DNA of 51,566 nucleotides. Origin: Verrucomicrobiaceae bacterium. GTDB taxonomy: Bacteria > Verrucomicrobiota > Verrucomicrobiia > Chthoniobacterales > Terrimicrobiaceae. Positions 25,190 through 33,300 of the stretch are shown here, one piece after another. The notes under the pieces are model-generated. The model did not search any database. It had not been told where the DNA came from and saw nothing but the letters and a program-made list of their open reading frames with translations. The position numbers were made by a program, and so were the translations under genes. Location: assembly GCA_007280915.1 (NCBI GenBank), contig QYQL01000048.1, positions 1 to 51,566 of the forward strand. Direction: 5' to 3'. How positions within the stretch are numbered: the stretch's first letter is position 1; each line of letters starts with the position of its first letter.

Positions 25190-26241
25190 TGGATGGTATA
25201 GAAAATCGCGGCGAAGACCGCGTCCACAAGGACGATAAGAAAAATCCCGCTGACCACGGCGCGCGTCGTGGATACCCCGACCGCGCTCGCCCCGGTGCCG
25301 GTCTGCAGCCCGCGCAGGCAGCCCACGCCCGCGACCAGAATCCCGAACACAAACGACTTGATCGTCCCGGTCATCACATCGGTGACCCCGACTGCGCTGA
25401 CAAGCTGGTTCCAGAGCGCCATGAAGGGAAACCCCAGGGCCATCATCACAAAAAATCCTCCGGCCACACCAAGAAAGTTCGCGTAAACCGTCAGCACCGG
25501 GGTCACCAGAAATCCCGCAAGCACGCGCGGTACCACCAGAAACCTCATCGGCTCGATCCCCATGGTCACAAGCGCATCGATCTCCTCGTTGACCTTCATC
25601 GTCCCGATCTCCGCGGCAAACGCGGACCCCGAGCGGCCAGCCAGCACCACGGCGGTCATGATCGGCCCGAGCTCCCGCAGGATCGCAAGCGCCACAAGGT
25701 TGACCACAAAAATGTCCACGCCGAACTGCTTGAGCGGCACCGACGACTGGAAGGCCATGATCATCCCGGTCAGCAGCGAAACCATTCCGGCCACGATGAG
25801 CGCATCCACCCCGGCTCGCTGGGCAATCACCCACATGTCACCCCACCTCACCTGTCCCGGGCTGACCGCACAGCGCAGGGCCGTCACCGTGAACTCCCCG
25901 ATAAAGGCCACCTGATCCCGCGTGTCGTTCCATATCTGGCTGGCCGCGCGGCCGAGTTGGCCGAAAAGCGAGTTGTCCCGCGGGGGAGCATCTGCGGGAT
26001 CCACGGGAAGATGATCAAACGGTCGCAGAAGGGCGGCGATTTCCGGCCGCAGACCGGTAACCGTGGCCCCGCCTTTCTGCACATACCAGATCAGAGCGAG
26101 CCCGGCCCCGTCGCATGTTTCCAGCGGGGAGGCATCGACATGACGGACACGCCCGCCGACGGCAGACCACAGGGCGGAAACCTCACCGGCATCCAGCCTG
26201 GCCCCCAGCTTCAGGCATCCGGTTTTCTGATTAAAATCCAT
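25183..26241 (-). CDS. mlaE: Lipid transport permease MlaE with N-terminal STAS-like domain
   Basis: The protein has 352 residues. The C-terminal 250 residues are the MlaE permease: GMIMAFQSSVPLKQFG, LRELGPIMTAVVLAGRSGSA, FAAEIGTMKVNEEIDALVTM and PRVLAGFLVTP, with five to six membrane helices. The N-terminal 95 residues (LKLGARLDAGEVSALWSAV, DASPLETCDGAGLALIWYV) look like a STAS domain such as MlaB, here fused to the permease. That explains the absence of a separate mlaB gene. The start at 26241 (MDFNQKTG) was chosen over 26289. A strong hairpin lies 15 bp upstream. Confidence 0.92.
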   Translation of the reverse strand: MDFNQKTGCLKLGARLDAGEVSALWSAVGGRVRHVDASPLETCDGAGLALIWYVQKGGATVTGLRPEIAALLRPFDHLPVDPADAPPRDNSLFGQLGRAASQIWNDTRDQVAFIGEFTVTALRCAVSPGQVRWGDMWVIAQRAGVDALIVAGMVSLLTGMIMAFQSSVPLKQFGVDIFVVNLVALAILRELGPIMTAVVLAGRSGSAFAAEIGTMKVNEEIDALVTMGIEPMRFLVVPRVLAGFLVTPVLTVYANFLGVAGGFFVMMALGFPFMALWNQLVSAVGVTDVMTGTIKSFVFGILVAGVGCLRGLQTGTGASAVGVSTTRAVVSGIFLIVLVDAVFAAIFYTIQW

Positions 26242-26256
26242 TATGACAAATGAGAA

Positions 26257-26286
26257 GGCCGGGCAGGAATTTCTCCCTGCCCGGCC
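26257..26286 (-). terminator. Strong stem-loop between the small lipoprotein and mlaE
   Basis: GGCCGGGCAGG and CCTGCCCGGCC make a perfect 11-bp GC-rich stem around an 8-nt loop. On the minus strand it is followed by TTCTCATTTGTCAT, a broken T-run, and sits 15 bp after the lipoprotein stop. It probably terminates or attenuates transcription before mlaE, whose ATG is only 15 bp beyond it. Confidence 0.7.
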
Positions 26287-26301
26287 CAAACTGTTGTGTC
26301 C

Positions 26302-26421
26302 TTATTTGGACATTCCGACGCTGCTCGGAGCCGGAGCCGGCTTCGGTTTGCTGGCGCAGGCGCCGAGGCCGAGAGCGGCGGCGGCGAAAGCAACGACTGC
26401 TGCGATTTTGACGAATTTCAC
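26302..26421 (-). CDS. Very small lipoprotein (39 residues)
   Basis: From a GTG start the product is a signal sequence (MKFVKIAAVVAFAAAALGLG) with lipobox L-G-A-C at residue 22. Only 17 further residues follow, rich in Lys and Pro (ASKPKPAPAP), ending VGMSK. A near-perfect Shine-Dalgarno AAGGAGGGG lies 9 bp upstream of the GTG, the best in the window, and argues for high expression and for this start over the ATG at 26448. It may be an abundant envelope peptide, comparable in layout to small entericidin-like lipoproteins, but no family is recognised. Confidence 0.75.
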   Translation of the reverse strand: MKFVKIAAVVAFAAAALGLGACASKPKPAPAPSSVGMSK

Positions 26422-26509
26422 GATTGGTTTCCCCTCCTTTCCTGGCATGTAGCCGATAGGGACTGTGTCATATCCTGACCGGCTGACAACAATATTTCGC
26501 CGCGAATTC

Positions 26510-26977
26510 TCAGGCGATCTCCACCTCCGTGCCGGACGGGACGAGTCCGAAGAGTTCGATGACATCCTCATTTCTCAGCCGGATGCAGCCGTGGCTGGCC
26601 GGCTCCCCGACCAGATGCTCCTGGTTGGTTCCATGGATGTAGATGTAGCGGTCTTTTGTATTGCGATTCGCTTCCTCCAAGCCTTCCAGCCAGAGAATCC
26701 GGGAGAGAATCCCGTCCCCGTCGCCGCCGGGAGCCGCAATTTCTCCGGTGGGCCGGCGGCTCTTGAAGACCGCCCAGGCAGGCGCATCACCTCCGATTTT
26801 TTCACAGATCCGGAATTTCCCGAGCGGGGTTTTCATGCTTCCCGGCTCCGCTCCCAGGCCGAATTTTGAGGTCGAGACAGGCCAGGACTTGACCGAAACC
26901 CCATTCAGTAGAAAATGGAGGGTCTGTCGAGCGACGTCAACCCGGAGACACGAATTCGGGATGGGTTCGGCTTCCAT
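26510..26977 (-). CDS. L,D-transpeptidase (YkuD domain)
   Basis: A 155-residue protein that is almost entirely a YkuD domain. It starts with LRVDVARQTLHFLLNG and contains SMKTPLGKFRI, the histidine motif YIYIHGTNQEH and the catalytic EPASHGCIRLRNEDV with the active-site Cys. The family cross-links peptidoglycan (3-3 bonds) or anchors lipoproteins. No signal peptide is visible, unusual for a periplasmic enzyme, although short cytoplasmic-looking forms are known. AGGA lies 8 bp before the ATG. It is divergent from asd with only 11 bp between the starts. Confidence 0.9.
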   Translation of the reverse strand: MEAEPIPNSCLRVDVARQTLHFLLNGVSVKSWPVSTSKFGLGAEPGSMKTPLGKFRICEKIGGDAPAWAVFKSRRPTGEIAAPGGDGDGILSRILWLEGLEEANRNTKDRYIYIHGTNQEHLVGEPASHGCIRLRNEDVIELFGLVPSGTEVEIA

Positions 26978-26988
26978 ATCGTTATCCT

Positions 26989-27975
26989 ATGTCAAAATCT
27001 CATCGAATCGCAATCGTTGGCGCATCCGGCGCCGTTGGTGTCGAAATGCTCCGCGTCATGGAGCGCCGCAACTTCCCGGTTTCCAGCCTCCGCCTGCTCG
27101 CCTCCCCTCGCTCGGCAGGACGCACCCTGGAATTCCGCGGGGAAGAACTCGTCATCGAGCCGCTGGGCATGAATTCGTTCGAGGGGATCGATCTGGCACT
27201 TTTCAGCGCGGGCTCCGGGATCTCAAAAGAATTCGCACCGGTGGCCGCGGACTCCGGTGCCGTGGTCATCGACAATTCCTCGGCATTCCGCATGTCGGAA
27301 AATGTTCCGCTCGTCGTTCCCGAGATCAACGGCGGCGACGTCAAAAACCACTGCGGGATCATCGCCAACCCGAATTGCACGACCGCCATCACGCTCGTCG
27401 CCCTCCACCCGCTCCACAAGAAATTCCGGGTGAAGAGGATTTTTGCCTCGAGCTACCAGGCGGTCTCGGGTGCCGGAGCCCGCGCGATCGAGGAACTCCG
27501 CCACCAGGTGGATTCGCTCGCCCGCGGAAAGAAGTTTTCGCCGGAGGTCTTCCCTCATCAGATCGCATTCAATGTGATCCCGCAGGTCGACTCGTTCCTC
27601 GACAGCGGCTACACGAAGGAGGAGATGAAGATGCAAAACGAAGGGCGCCGGATCATGCACCTGCCGACATTCAAGGCCTCCGTGACCTGCGTGAGAGTAC
27701 CTGTTTACCGCGCCCACTCGGTTGCGGTGAGCGCCGAATTCGAGCGTCCCGTTGTCCTCAGCGAAGCGGCCGAGGCGATCGCCCAAGCCCCCGGCGTAAA
27801 GATGCCCGCCGAGGGATACCCCATGCCTCTTCAGGCCGCCGGGCAGGATGACTGCTTCGTCGGGCGGATGCGACTCGACTGCGCCATGGAAAACGGGCTC
27901 GCCTTCTGGGTCTGCGGAGACCAGCTCCTCAAAGGCGCCGCGCTCAACGCCGTCCAGATCGCCGAATTGTTATAA
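26989..27975 (+). CDS. asd: Aspartate-semialdehyde dehydrogenase
   Basis: The protein has 328 residues. The NADP-binding loop is IAIVGASGAVGVEML, the catalytic region is IIANPNCTTAITLVALHPL with the active Cys in NPNCTT, and SSYQAVSGAGARAIEEL is typical of the bacterial family. Further on are FNVIPQVDSF and VTCVRVPVYRAHS. It makes aspartate semialdehyde for Lys, diaminopimelate, Met and Thr synthesis, so it also feeds the peptidoglycan acted on by the neighbouring L,D-transpeptidase. There is no Shine-Dalgarno site; the start codon is fixed by the Rossmann loop. Confidence 0.96.
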   Translation: MSKSHRIAIVGASGAVGVEMLRVMERRNFPVSSLRLLASPRSAGRTLEFRGEELVIEPLGMNSFEGIDLALFSAGSGISKEFAPVAADSGAVVIDNSSAFRMSENVPLVVPEINGGDVKNHCGIIANPNCTTAITLVALHPLHKKFRVKRIFASSYQAVSGAGARAIEELRHQVDSLARGKKFSPEVFPHQIAFNVIPQVDSFLDSGYTKEEMKMQNEGRRIMHLPTFKASVTCVRVPVYRAHSVAVSAEFERPVVLSEAAEAIAQAPGVKMPAEGYPMPLQAAGQDDCFVGRMRLDCAMENGLAFWVCGDQLLKGAALNAVQIAELL

Positions 27976-28119
27976 TCCGCCGGGAAGACCACGGCGAGAA
28001 GAAGGCAGAGGGCCTCCAACCCTCCCGTCGGCCACTCTCGCTGAAGTGCCCGAGCGAAGGGGCGCGCATCTTTGATGAATCCTCACCATGGAGGCGGGCG
28101 CTGTCCGCGATTGCGTGGA

Positions 28120-28135
28120 AGTTTCACGTGAAAAA
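28120..28135. promoter_or_regulatory. parS-like palindrome before mdcA
   Basis: AGTTTCACGTGAAAAA matches the widely conserved ParB-binding site parS (TGTTNCACGTGAAACA) at all but two positions and contains the perfect 12-bp palindrome TTTCACGTGAAA. It lies 27 bp upstream of the mdcA start. It may be a real parS site or an operator for the mdc operon; no parA/parB gene is in the window. Confidence 0.4.
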
Positions 28136-28161
28136 TCTTGCCGCGCGGAACAACCGGTTGA

Positions 28162-29823
28162 ATGATGTCCTCAATGTCACCGGCTCCGAAGGACACCCGC
28201 CGTCGAAACAAAGCGGAACGCATGCGCCGCGTAGGCAAGCTCGCCAGCGGCAAATTCGTTTCCGCAAAATCCGTGCCCGAAGTTCTCAAGCTCATCATCG
28301 AGACGGGGGACATCCTCTGCCTCGAGGGAGACAACCAGAAGCAGGCGGACTTTTTGGCAAACCAGCTGGCGACACTCACAAAGAAGGACCTTCGCGACAT
28401 TCATCTTGTGATGTCCTGCCTCACGCTCCCCGCTCACATTGAGCTCTTCAAGAAAGGCCTCATCAGCCAGGTGGATTTCTGCTACGCGGGACCGCAGGGG
28501 CAGGCGGTCGCGCAGCTTCTGGCGGATGGAAAATTTCCGCTGGGGGCGATTCACACCTACAACGAAATTTACGCCCGGTATTATGTGGATCTGACCCCGC
28601 GCGTCGCCCTCATCGCGGCCGTTCAGGCCGACCGTCAGGGGAATTTGTATCTTGCGGCCAACACCGAGGACACGCCCGCGATCGTCGAGCCGACGGCGTT
28701 CTCCGACGGCATTGTGTTCGCGCAGGTCAACGAGATCGTGGACAAGCTCCCGCGCATCGACATTCCCGCCGACCAGGTGGATCTGATCGTCGAGGCCCCT
28801 TATCCGATGCACCTCACCGCGCTCTTCACGCGGGATCCGGCAGCGATCACGGACGTTCAGATCCTCATGGCCATGATCGCGCTCCGCGGGATCTATCAGA
28901 AATATGAGGTCCAGTCGCTCAACCACGGCGTTGGGTTCAACACCGCCGCGATCGAGCTCCTGCTGCCGACGTATGGCGAGCAGCTCGGCCTCAAGGGCAA
29001 GATCTGCAAATACTGGATGGTGAACCCGCTGCCGACGATGATCCCGGCGATCGAGTCGGGGTGGGTCGAAGGCGTGTTCTCGGTTGGCGGCGAAGTCGGA
29101 ATGGAACGCTACACCGCCGCCCGCTCGGATATTTTCTACACGGGCCGCGATGGAAGCTTTCACTCGAACCGGGCGATGGGCCAGCTCGCCGGACACTATG
29201 GCGTCGATATGTTCATCGGCGCCACGCTCCAGATCGACGTGAACGGAAATTCCTCGACGGTTTCCAAAAAGCGGATCACCGGATTCGGCGGAGCGCCGAA
29301 CATGGGATGCCAGCCGATGGGCCGCCGGCATCCGACGAAAGCGTGGCTTCAGGCTGGTGCCGAGTCGAACCCCGGACCGGGCTCGATCCCCGGACGCAAG
29401 CTCGTCGTCCAACTCGCGGAAACATTCCAGTCCGGACGCGTGCCGACATTTGTCGAGGAGCTCGACGCGCAGGATCCGGCCATCAAAAAAGCTCTGCACG
29501 GGGTCGCGCCGGTCATGATCTACGGTGACGATGTCACGCATGTTGTCACCGAGGAGGGGATCGCTAATCTCATGGCCTGCCGAACGATCGAGGAACGCCG
29601 GGCCGCGATCCGGGGTGTCGCGGGCTACACCCCGGTCGGCCTCAAACGCAAGAGGAGCGAAACCCGGGAACTTCGCTCGCGCGGGATCATCCAACTTCCG
29701 GAGGATCTCGGCGTTTCGCCCTCCGACGTGAGCCGCAGCCTCCTTGCCGCACAGGATATCAAAGGCCTCGTCCGCTGGTCGGGCGGGCTTTATGATCCGC
29801 CCGCACAGTTTGTGGACTGGTAA
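28162..29823 (+). CDS. mdcA: Malonate decarboxylase alpha subunit (acetyl-S-ACP:malonate ACP transferase)
   Basis: A 553-residue CoA-transferase-like subunit. Features are GDILCLEGDNQKQADFLANQ, GLISQVDFCYAGPQGQA, the SVGGEVGMERY segment, GRDGSFHSNRAMGQLAGHYG and ITGFGGAPNMGC, all characteristic of MdcA. It swaps the acetyl group on the acyl carrier protein for malonate. The gene opens a six-gene run in which all spacings are 25 bp or less. An ATG-ATG pair and an ATG four codons on make the exact start uncertain by a few residues. Confidence 0.95.
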   Translation: MMSSMSPAPKDTRRRNKAERMRRVGKLASGKFVSAKSVPEVLKLIIETGDILCLEGDNQKQADFLANQLATLTKKDLRDIHLVMSCLTLPAHIELFKKGLISQVDFCYAGPQGQAVAQLLADGKFPLGAIHTYNEIYARYYVDLTPRVALIAAVQADRQGNLYLAANTEDTPAIVEPTAFSDGIVFAQVNEIVDKLPRIDIPADQVDLIVEAPYPMHLTALFTRDPAAITDVQILMAMIALRGIYQKYEVQSLNHGVGFNTAAIELLLPTYGEQLGLKGKICKYWMVNPLPTMIPAIESGWVEGVFSVGGEVGMERYTAARSDIFYTGRDGSFHSNRAMGQLAGHYGVDMFIGATLQIDVNGNSSTVSKKRITGFGGAPNMGCQPMGRRHPTKAWLQAGAESNPGPGSIPGRKLVVQLAETFQSGRVPTFVEELDAQDPAIKKALHGVAPVMIYGDDVTHVVTEEGIANLMACRTIEERRAAIRGVAGYTPVGLKRKRSETRELRSRGIIQLPEDLGVSPSDVSRSLLAAQDIKGLVRWSGGLYDPPAQFVDW

Positions 29824-29835
29824 CCAAGGATTCCC

Positions 29836-30159
29836 ATGGAAAAATTTGTAAAAGCCTTTCCCTCGAAACCTCTCACCTGGCCGCGTGGCAAACAGTGGGC
29901 GCTTGCCGGGGTCGTCGGCTCGGGCAATCTGGAGGTCCTCTTCGAGCGCAATCCCAAGACCACGGATCAGATGGACTGCCATGTGGAATCCTCGATTCCG
30001 GGATACAAAGACTCGTGGCTCGCGGCCCTCGGCGACTTCGCATCGAATTATCCGGTCGGCGGCACGAAGGTGACGATCCACGATCAGGGAGCAGATCCGA
30101 TCGTCGTGACCTTCCGCCTGCGGCAGGCCTACGACCACCTTCTCAAAAAGACGACATGA
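29836..30159 (+). CDS. mdcC: Malonate decarboxylase acyl carrier protein (delta subunit)
   Basis: The protein has 107 residues. The segment ALAGVVGSGNLEVLFE carries the serine (GSGN) that takes the phosphoribosyl-dephospho-CoA prosthetic group. A second conserved part, NPKTTDQMDCHVESSIPGY, follows. It presents malonyl and acetyl thioesters to MdcA, D and E. It lies 12 bp after mdcA, and its stop overlaps mdcD (ATGA). Confidence 0.93.
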   Translation: MEKFVKAFPSKPLTWPRGKQWALAGVVGSGNLEVLFERNPKTTDQMDCHVESSIPGYKDSWLAALGDFASNYPVGGTKVTIHDQGADPIVVTFRLRQAYDHLLKKTT

Positions 30160-31031
30160 GCTGCTCGAACCTTTTCCACGAACAAACCGCCCGGCAGCGC
30201 ATCGCCTCGCTTGTCGATCCAGGGTCGTTCACAGAGTTTCTACCGCCTCCGGCTCGCGTCATGAGCCCGTATCTTCCCCAGCTCGACATCCCTGTCTCGT
30301 TTGACGATGGCATTGTCATCGGGCGTGCGAAGCTCGGCGGGACGCCGCTCTATCTCGCCGCCCAGGTCGGACAATTTGTCGGCGGTGCGGTCGGCGAGGT
30401 CCACGGGGCCAAGCTCACCGGCATCATTAAAGCCTCAGCCCGCGACAGCATCCCCTGCGTCTTCATCGCCGAGAGTGGAGGGGTCCGCCTGCACGAGGGC
30501 TCGTCGGGGGAAATCGCGATCTCCGAAGCGATGCGCGCTGTCTTCGAATGCCGGGCCAAGCGCGTGCCGACGATCGCCGTGATCGGCGCTGACATCGGCG
30601 CCTACGGCGGCATGGGTATCCTCTCGACCTGCTGCGATTTCCGCATCATGACCGAGCACGGACGGCTCGGGATCTCGGGACCGATCGTTATTGAAAAATG
30701 GATGGGCAAACAGGCTTACGATTCCTCAAACCGCGCGCTCGTCTGGAAGACCAGCGGGGGAAAAACAAAGTTTCTCCTCGGAGACGCCGATCTCCTCGCC
30801 GACGACGACGCCGCTTCGGTGGGGGCCGCGATCAAAAAGCTCCTCTCAAAATCCGCCCCGCTCACCATCAAAAGCGTGAAAGCCCGCCAGCAGGAGCTTG
30901 AAAAGCGTTTGAAAACTTTCGGGAAAACCACGGACCCGGATGCGATCTGGAAGGTGCTCGGCATCAAGAATGTCGCTGAAGCCTCGCTCGCCACCGCAAC
31001 CGAATTTACCGCCCTCGCTAAAAGGAAATGA
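30156..31031 (+). CDS. mdcD: Malonate decarboxylase beta subunit
   Basis: A 291-residue member of the carboxyltransferase (crotonase-like) family. It carries ESGGVRLHEGSSGEIAI, VIGADIGAYGGMGILSTCCD and GRLGISGPIVIEK, all typical of MdcD. With MdcE it decarboxylates malonyl-S-ACP to acetyl-S-ACP. The ATGA overlaps on both sides show tight coupling in the operon. A longer open frame upstream is a different phase of mdcC. Confidence 0.94.
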   Translation: MSCSNLFHEQTARQRIASLVDPGSFTEFLPPPARVMSPYLPQLDIPVSFDDGIVIGRAKLGGTPLYLAAQVGQFVGGAVGEVHGAKLTGIIKASARDSIPCVFIAESGGVRLHEGSSGEIAISEAMRAVFECRAKRVPTIAVIGADIGAYGGMGILSTCCDFRIMTEHGRLGISGPIVIEKWMGKQAYDSSNRALVWKTSGGKTKFLLGDADLLADDDAASVGAAIKKLLSKSAPLTIKSVKARQQELEKRLKTFGKTTDPDAIWKVLGIKNVAEASLATATEFTALAKRK

Positions 31032-31738
31032 AAAACCTTCTGGAGAAATTTTTCGGCAAATCGGCGAAAGGAATCGCCGTCGAAGGCAAACTGATGACCG
31101 GATACGCCGAGGTCGCCGGTCGGGAAGTCTGCGTGTTCGGAACCTGCGACGGCACCTACATCGACAACGCCGCCGCGCTCCGGCTGGCGGCGCACGTGAT
31201 CGACTGCATCGAAAACCACCGCAAGTCACCGATCGTCATGCTCGTGGACAGCGCCGGGCAGGAACCGAACAGGACCGCCGAAATGCTTGGCCTGGCCAGC
31301 TATTTCGGCCACCTCCTGAGCTGCCTCCAACTCGCGCGGCAAAACGGGCACAAGCTCATCACCGTCGCCACCGGAAAAGCGATTGGCGGAGCATTCATCT
31401 GCTATGGCATGTTCGGCGACCGCATCGACGCGCTCGACTCCGCCAGCGTCGGCCTTATGCCGATCGAGGCGATGTCGGCCGTCACCAAGATCCCCGCCTC
31501 CACGCTCGAAAAACTTTCCAAGACGATGCCCTCGCTCGAATTCGGCGCCAAGCCATTCGCCCTGCTCGGCGGCGTTGAGGAGGTCTGGTCGGAGAAGGAC
31601 GACTTCGCCACGAAGCTCGCCTCCGCCATCGCCTCCGCCACCACGGACGACAACCGCGCCGCACTCGGAAAAAAACGTGGCGGACGCAAGCTCGCCCTCG
31701 ACGTCAGGAACCGCGTCCTCGCCGAAACAGCCAAGTGA
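31028..31738 (+). CDS. mdcE: Malonate decarboxylase gamma subunit
   Basis: A 236-residue carboxyltransferase partner of MdcD. It contains SPIVMLVDSAGQEPNR, ASYFGHLLSCLQLARQNGHK and VATGKAIGGAFICYGMF, the oxyanion-hole and interface region of the family. In many bacteria mdcD and mdcE form a heterodimer. It overlaps mdcD by 4 bp and is followed by mdcG after 24 bp. Confidence 0.93.
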   Translation: MKNLLEKFFGKSAKGIAVEGKLMTGYAEVAGREVCVFGTCDGTYIDNAAALRLAAHVIDCIENHRKSPIVMLVDSAGQEPNRTAEMLGLASYFGHLLSCLQLARQNGHKLITVATGKAIGGAFICYGMFGDRIDALDSASVGLMPIEAMSAVTKIPASTLEKLSKTMPSLEFGAKPFALLGGVEEVWSEKDDFATKLASAIASATTDDNRAALGKKRGGRKLALDVRNRVLAETAK

Positions 31739-31762
31739 CGGCATGGGGGAGATCACGCCGAA

Positions 31763-32413
31763 GTGACCCCTCTCCGCCGCCATATGCTGGTTTGGCTGTC
31801 TCATGCTCCGCAGCCGGACCTGTCCGCGGATGCTCCCGCTGTTGACCGATGGCACGCGGGGGGAAATCCGTTTGTTGTCTGCCGTCAGCGCGGAGCAGAA
31901 GATGATCTCGCGATCGGATTCTGCCTAGCAACTCCCAGCCTGCGACCACGCCGCATCGCCGCGCAGTCCATCCATGATCACATCGCGCGCATCGCCCGCC
32001 CGCCATCGCTGAAGGAGATTGCCGCAGCCCGGAGGAATCCTGAACAGGCCGCGGCAGGTTGTCGGGATCATGCCGGCGCGCTTGCGCAGCTCTCGGCTGC
32101 AGCAGCGAACGCCGGACTGGATATCCGGGTTTTTGGAAGTTGGATGTGGCAAACGCTCACAGGCGATCCACATGTCTCCTCGGATTCCGACTTGGATTTA
32201 CTCATCGATGTGTCCACGGCCGCCGAGGCCGATCGCGCGGCGGCGCTTCTCCAGACGGCATCGGCGGACTCCCCTCTCAGGGTCGATGGGGAGTTCTCTA
32301 TTTCAGGAAAGGGGGAAGTTCACTGGCGGGAATACCTGACTGGCGGCCCTGAACTTCTCATAAAATCCATCGCAACGGTTCGCATGATCAGAAGGGACGA
32401 CCTGTGGAAATAG
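31763..32413 (+). CDS. mdcG: Phosphoribosyl-dephospho-CoA transferase
   Basis: A 216-residue nucleotidyltransferase. The metal-binding motif is FGSWMWQTLTG followed by SSDSDLDLLID, the G-S/D-x-D pattern of the fold. It transfers the prosthetic group precursor onto apo-MdcC. The start is a GTG at 31763, chosen because the peptide RRHMLVWLSHAP matches the usual first residues of MdcG; an ATG at 31784 would lose part of it. The stop is overlapped by the mdcB start by 10 bp. Confidence 0.9.
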   Translation: MTPLRRHMLVWLSHAPQPDLSADAPAVDRWHAGGNPFVVCRQRGAEDDLAIGFCLATPSLRPRRIAAQSIHDHIARIARPPSLKEIAAARRNPEQAAAGCRDHAGALAQLSAAAANAGLDIRVFGSWMWQTLTGDPHVSSDSDLDLLIDVSTAAEADRAAALLQTASADSPLRVDGEFSISGKGEVHWREYLTGGPELLIKSIATVRMIRRDDLWK

Positions 32414-33300
32414 GACCTCCGGACGTTTGCCTGGCCAAATCCGCAGTTTTGGCGCTGTTGCAGGAACTCGAAGCCTATCCCAAGCCCGGACTTGTGAGCA
32501 GGAAGGATTCCGGAGCGCACGCCGACATGGACCGCGATCTGATGTGCCGCTCAGCAAACGCGTTGCAGCGCCCGTTCGCATCCATCGCTGCGGCTGGTCG
32601 GGAGGGTGGCCCGTTTGAGCTCTCACTCGTCCCGCTCGGCCTTGCTGCCGAACGGGAAATGCTGCGCGCCACCGGCGGAATCAACACCCACCGCGGTGCC
32701 ATTTTCACCCTTGGAATGATCCTCGCCGCCATGGCTCGGGCGGAGTCCATCTCAAGGCCAACTGTGCCGGCTGGCATTCGATCGGTGCTCCTCGAAACAT
32801 GGGGCGAGGCCCTCCGAGCGCACGCTGCTGCAGAAGTCTCCGGCCCCAGCCACGGCGCTCTGGTCCGCCAATCCACCGGTGCCGGCGGAGCAAGAGCTGA
32901 AGCGGCCCGGGGGGTTCCGGGCATCTTCGAGACCGGCGCACCCGTTTATTCCAAAGCGCTGGCTTCGTGGCTCCATCCAGCCGCCGCCCGCATCCAAACC
33001 CTTTTCGCACTCATGGAGTCGGCGGAGGACAGCAATGTCATTTACCGCGGAGGAACTGAAGCGGCGGATTTTGTCCGCCGGTCCGCGGCCGAGTTTCTCG
33101 CGGCTGGAGGATGTTATTCCGAGGGCTGGCTTCCGCGCGCGGAGGAACTCCACAGGATATTCATCCAGCGCAACCTCTCCCCCGGCGGTTGCGACGACCT
33201 CTTGGCAGGGACGATTCTTGCCGGGACGATTCTTGTTGCCGGGGGCTATGAAAGCCAGAAGGTCGAAACCGATCGAAAATTCCCGGTCAGGCCTCGATGA
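32404..33300 (+). CDS. mdcB: Triphosphoribosyl-dephospho-CoA synthase
   Basis: A 298-residue enzyme of the CitG/MdcB family, which joins ATP-derived phosphoribosyl to dephospho-CoA. Motifs are ELEAYPKPGLVSRKDSGAH, TGGINTHRGAIFTLGMIL and NLSPGGCDDLLAGT. The start is GTG at 32404. Near the C-terminus GTILA/GTILV is a five-residue repeat, caused by a 15-bp tandem duplication at 33208-33237. The end overlaps the convergent response regulator gene by 14 bp. Confidence 0.92.
   Translation: MEIGPPDVCLAKSAVLALLQELEAYPKPGLVSRKDSGAHADMDRDLMCRSANALQRPFASIAAAGREGGPFELSLVPLGLAAEREMLRATGGINTHRGAIFTLGMILAAMARAESISRPTVPAGIRSVLLETWGEALRAHAAAEVSGPSHGALVRQSTGAGGARAEAARGVPGIFETGAPVYSKALASWLHPAAARIQTLFALMESAEDSNVIYRGGTEAADFVRRSAAEFLAAGGCYSEGWLPRAEELHRIFIQRNLSPGGCDDLLAGTILAGTILVAGGYESQKVETDRKFPVRPR
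33208..33237 (+). repeat. 15-bp tandem duplication inside mdcB
   Basis: GGGACGATTCTTGCC is directly followed by GGGACGATTCTTGTT, identical at 13 of 15 positions. It is in frame and adds five residues after the conserved SPGG segment. Confidence 0.75.

Noticed and set aside
24428-25834. Apparent 468-residue protein ending in MlaF
   Set aside because: The upstream part is mlaE in another phase; MlaF starts at 25189 with a normal N-terminus.
28177-30138. Open frame of 653 codons on the minus strand
   Set aside because: Antisense to mdcA and mdcC, which are clear; its product is Arg/Asp/His-rich without motifs.
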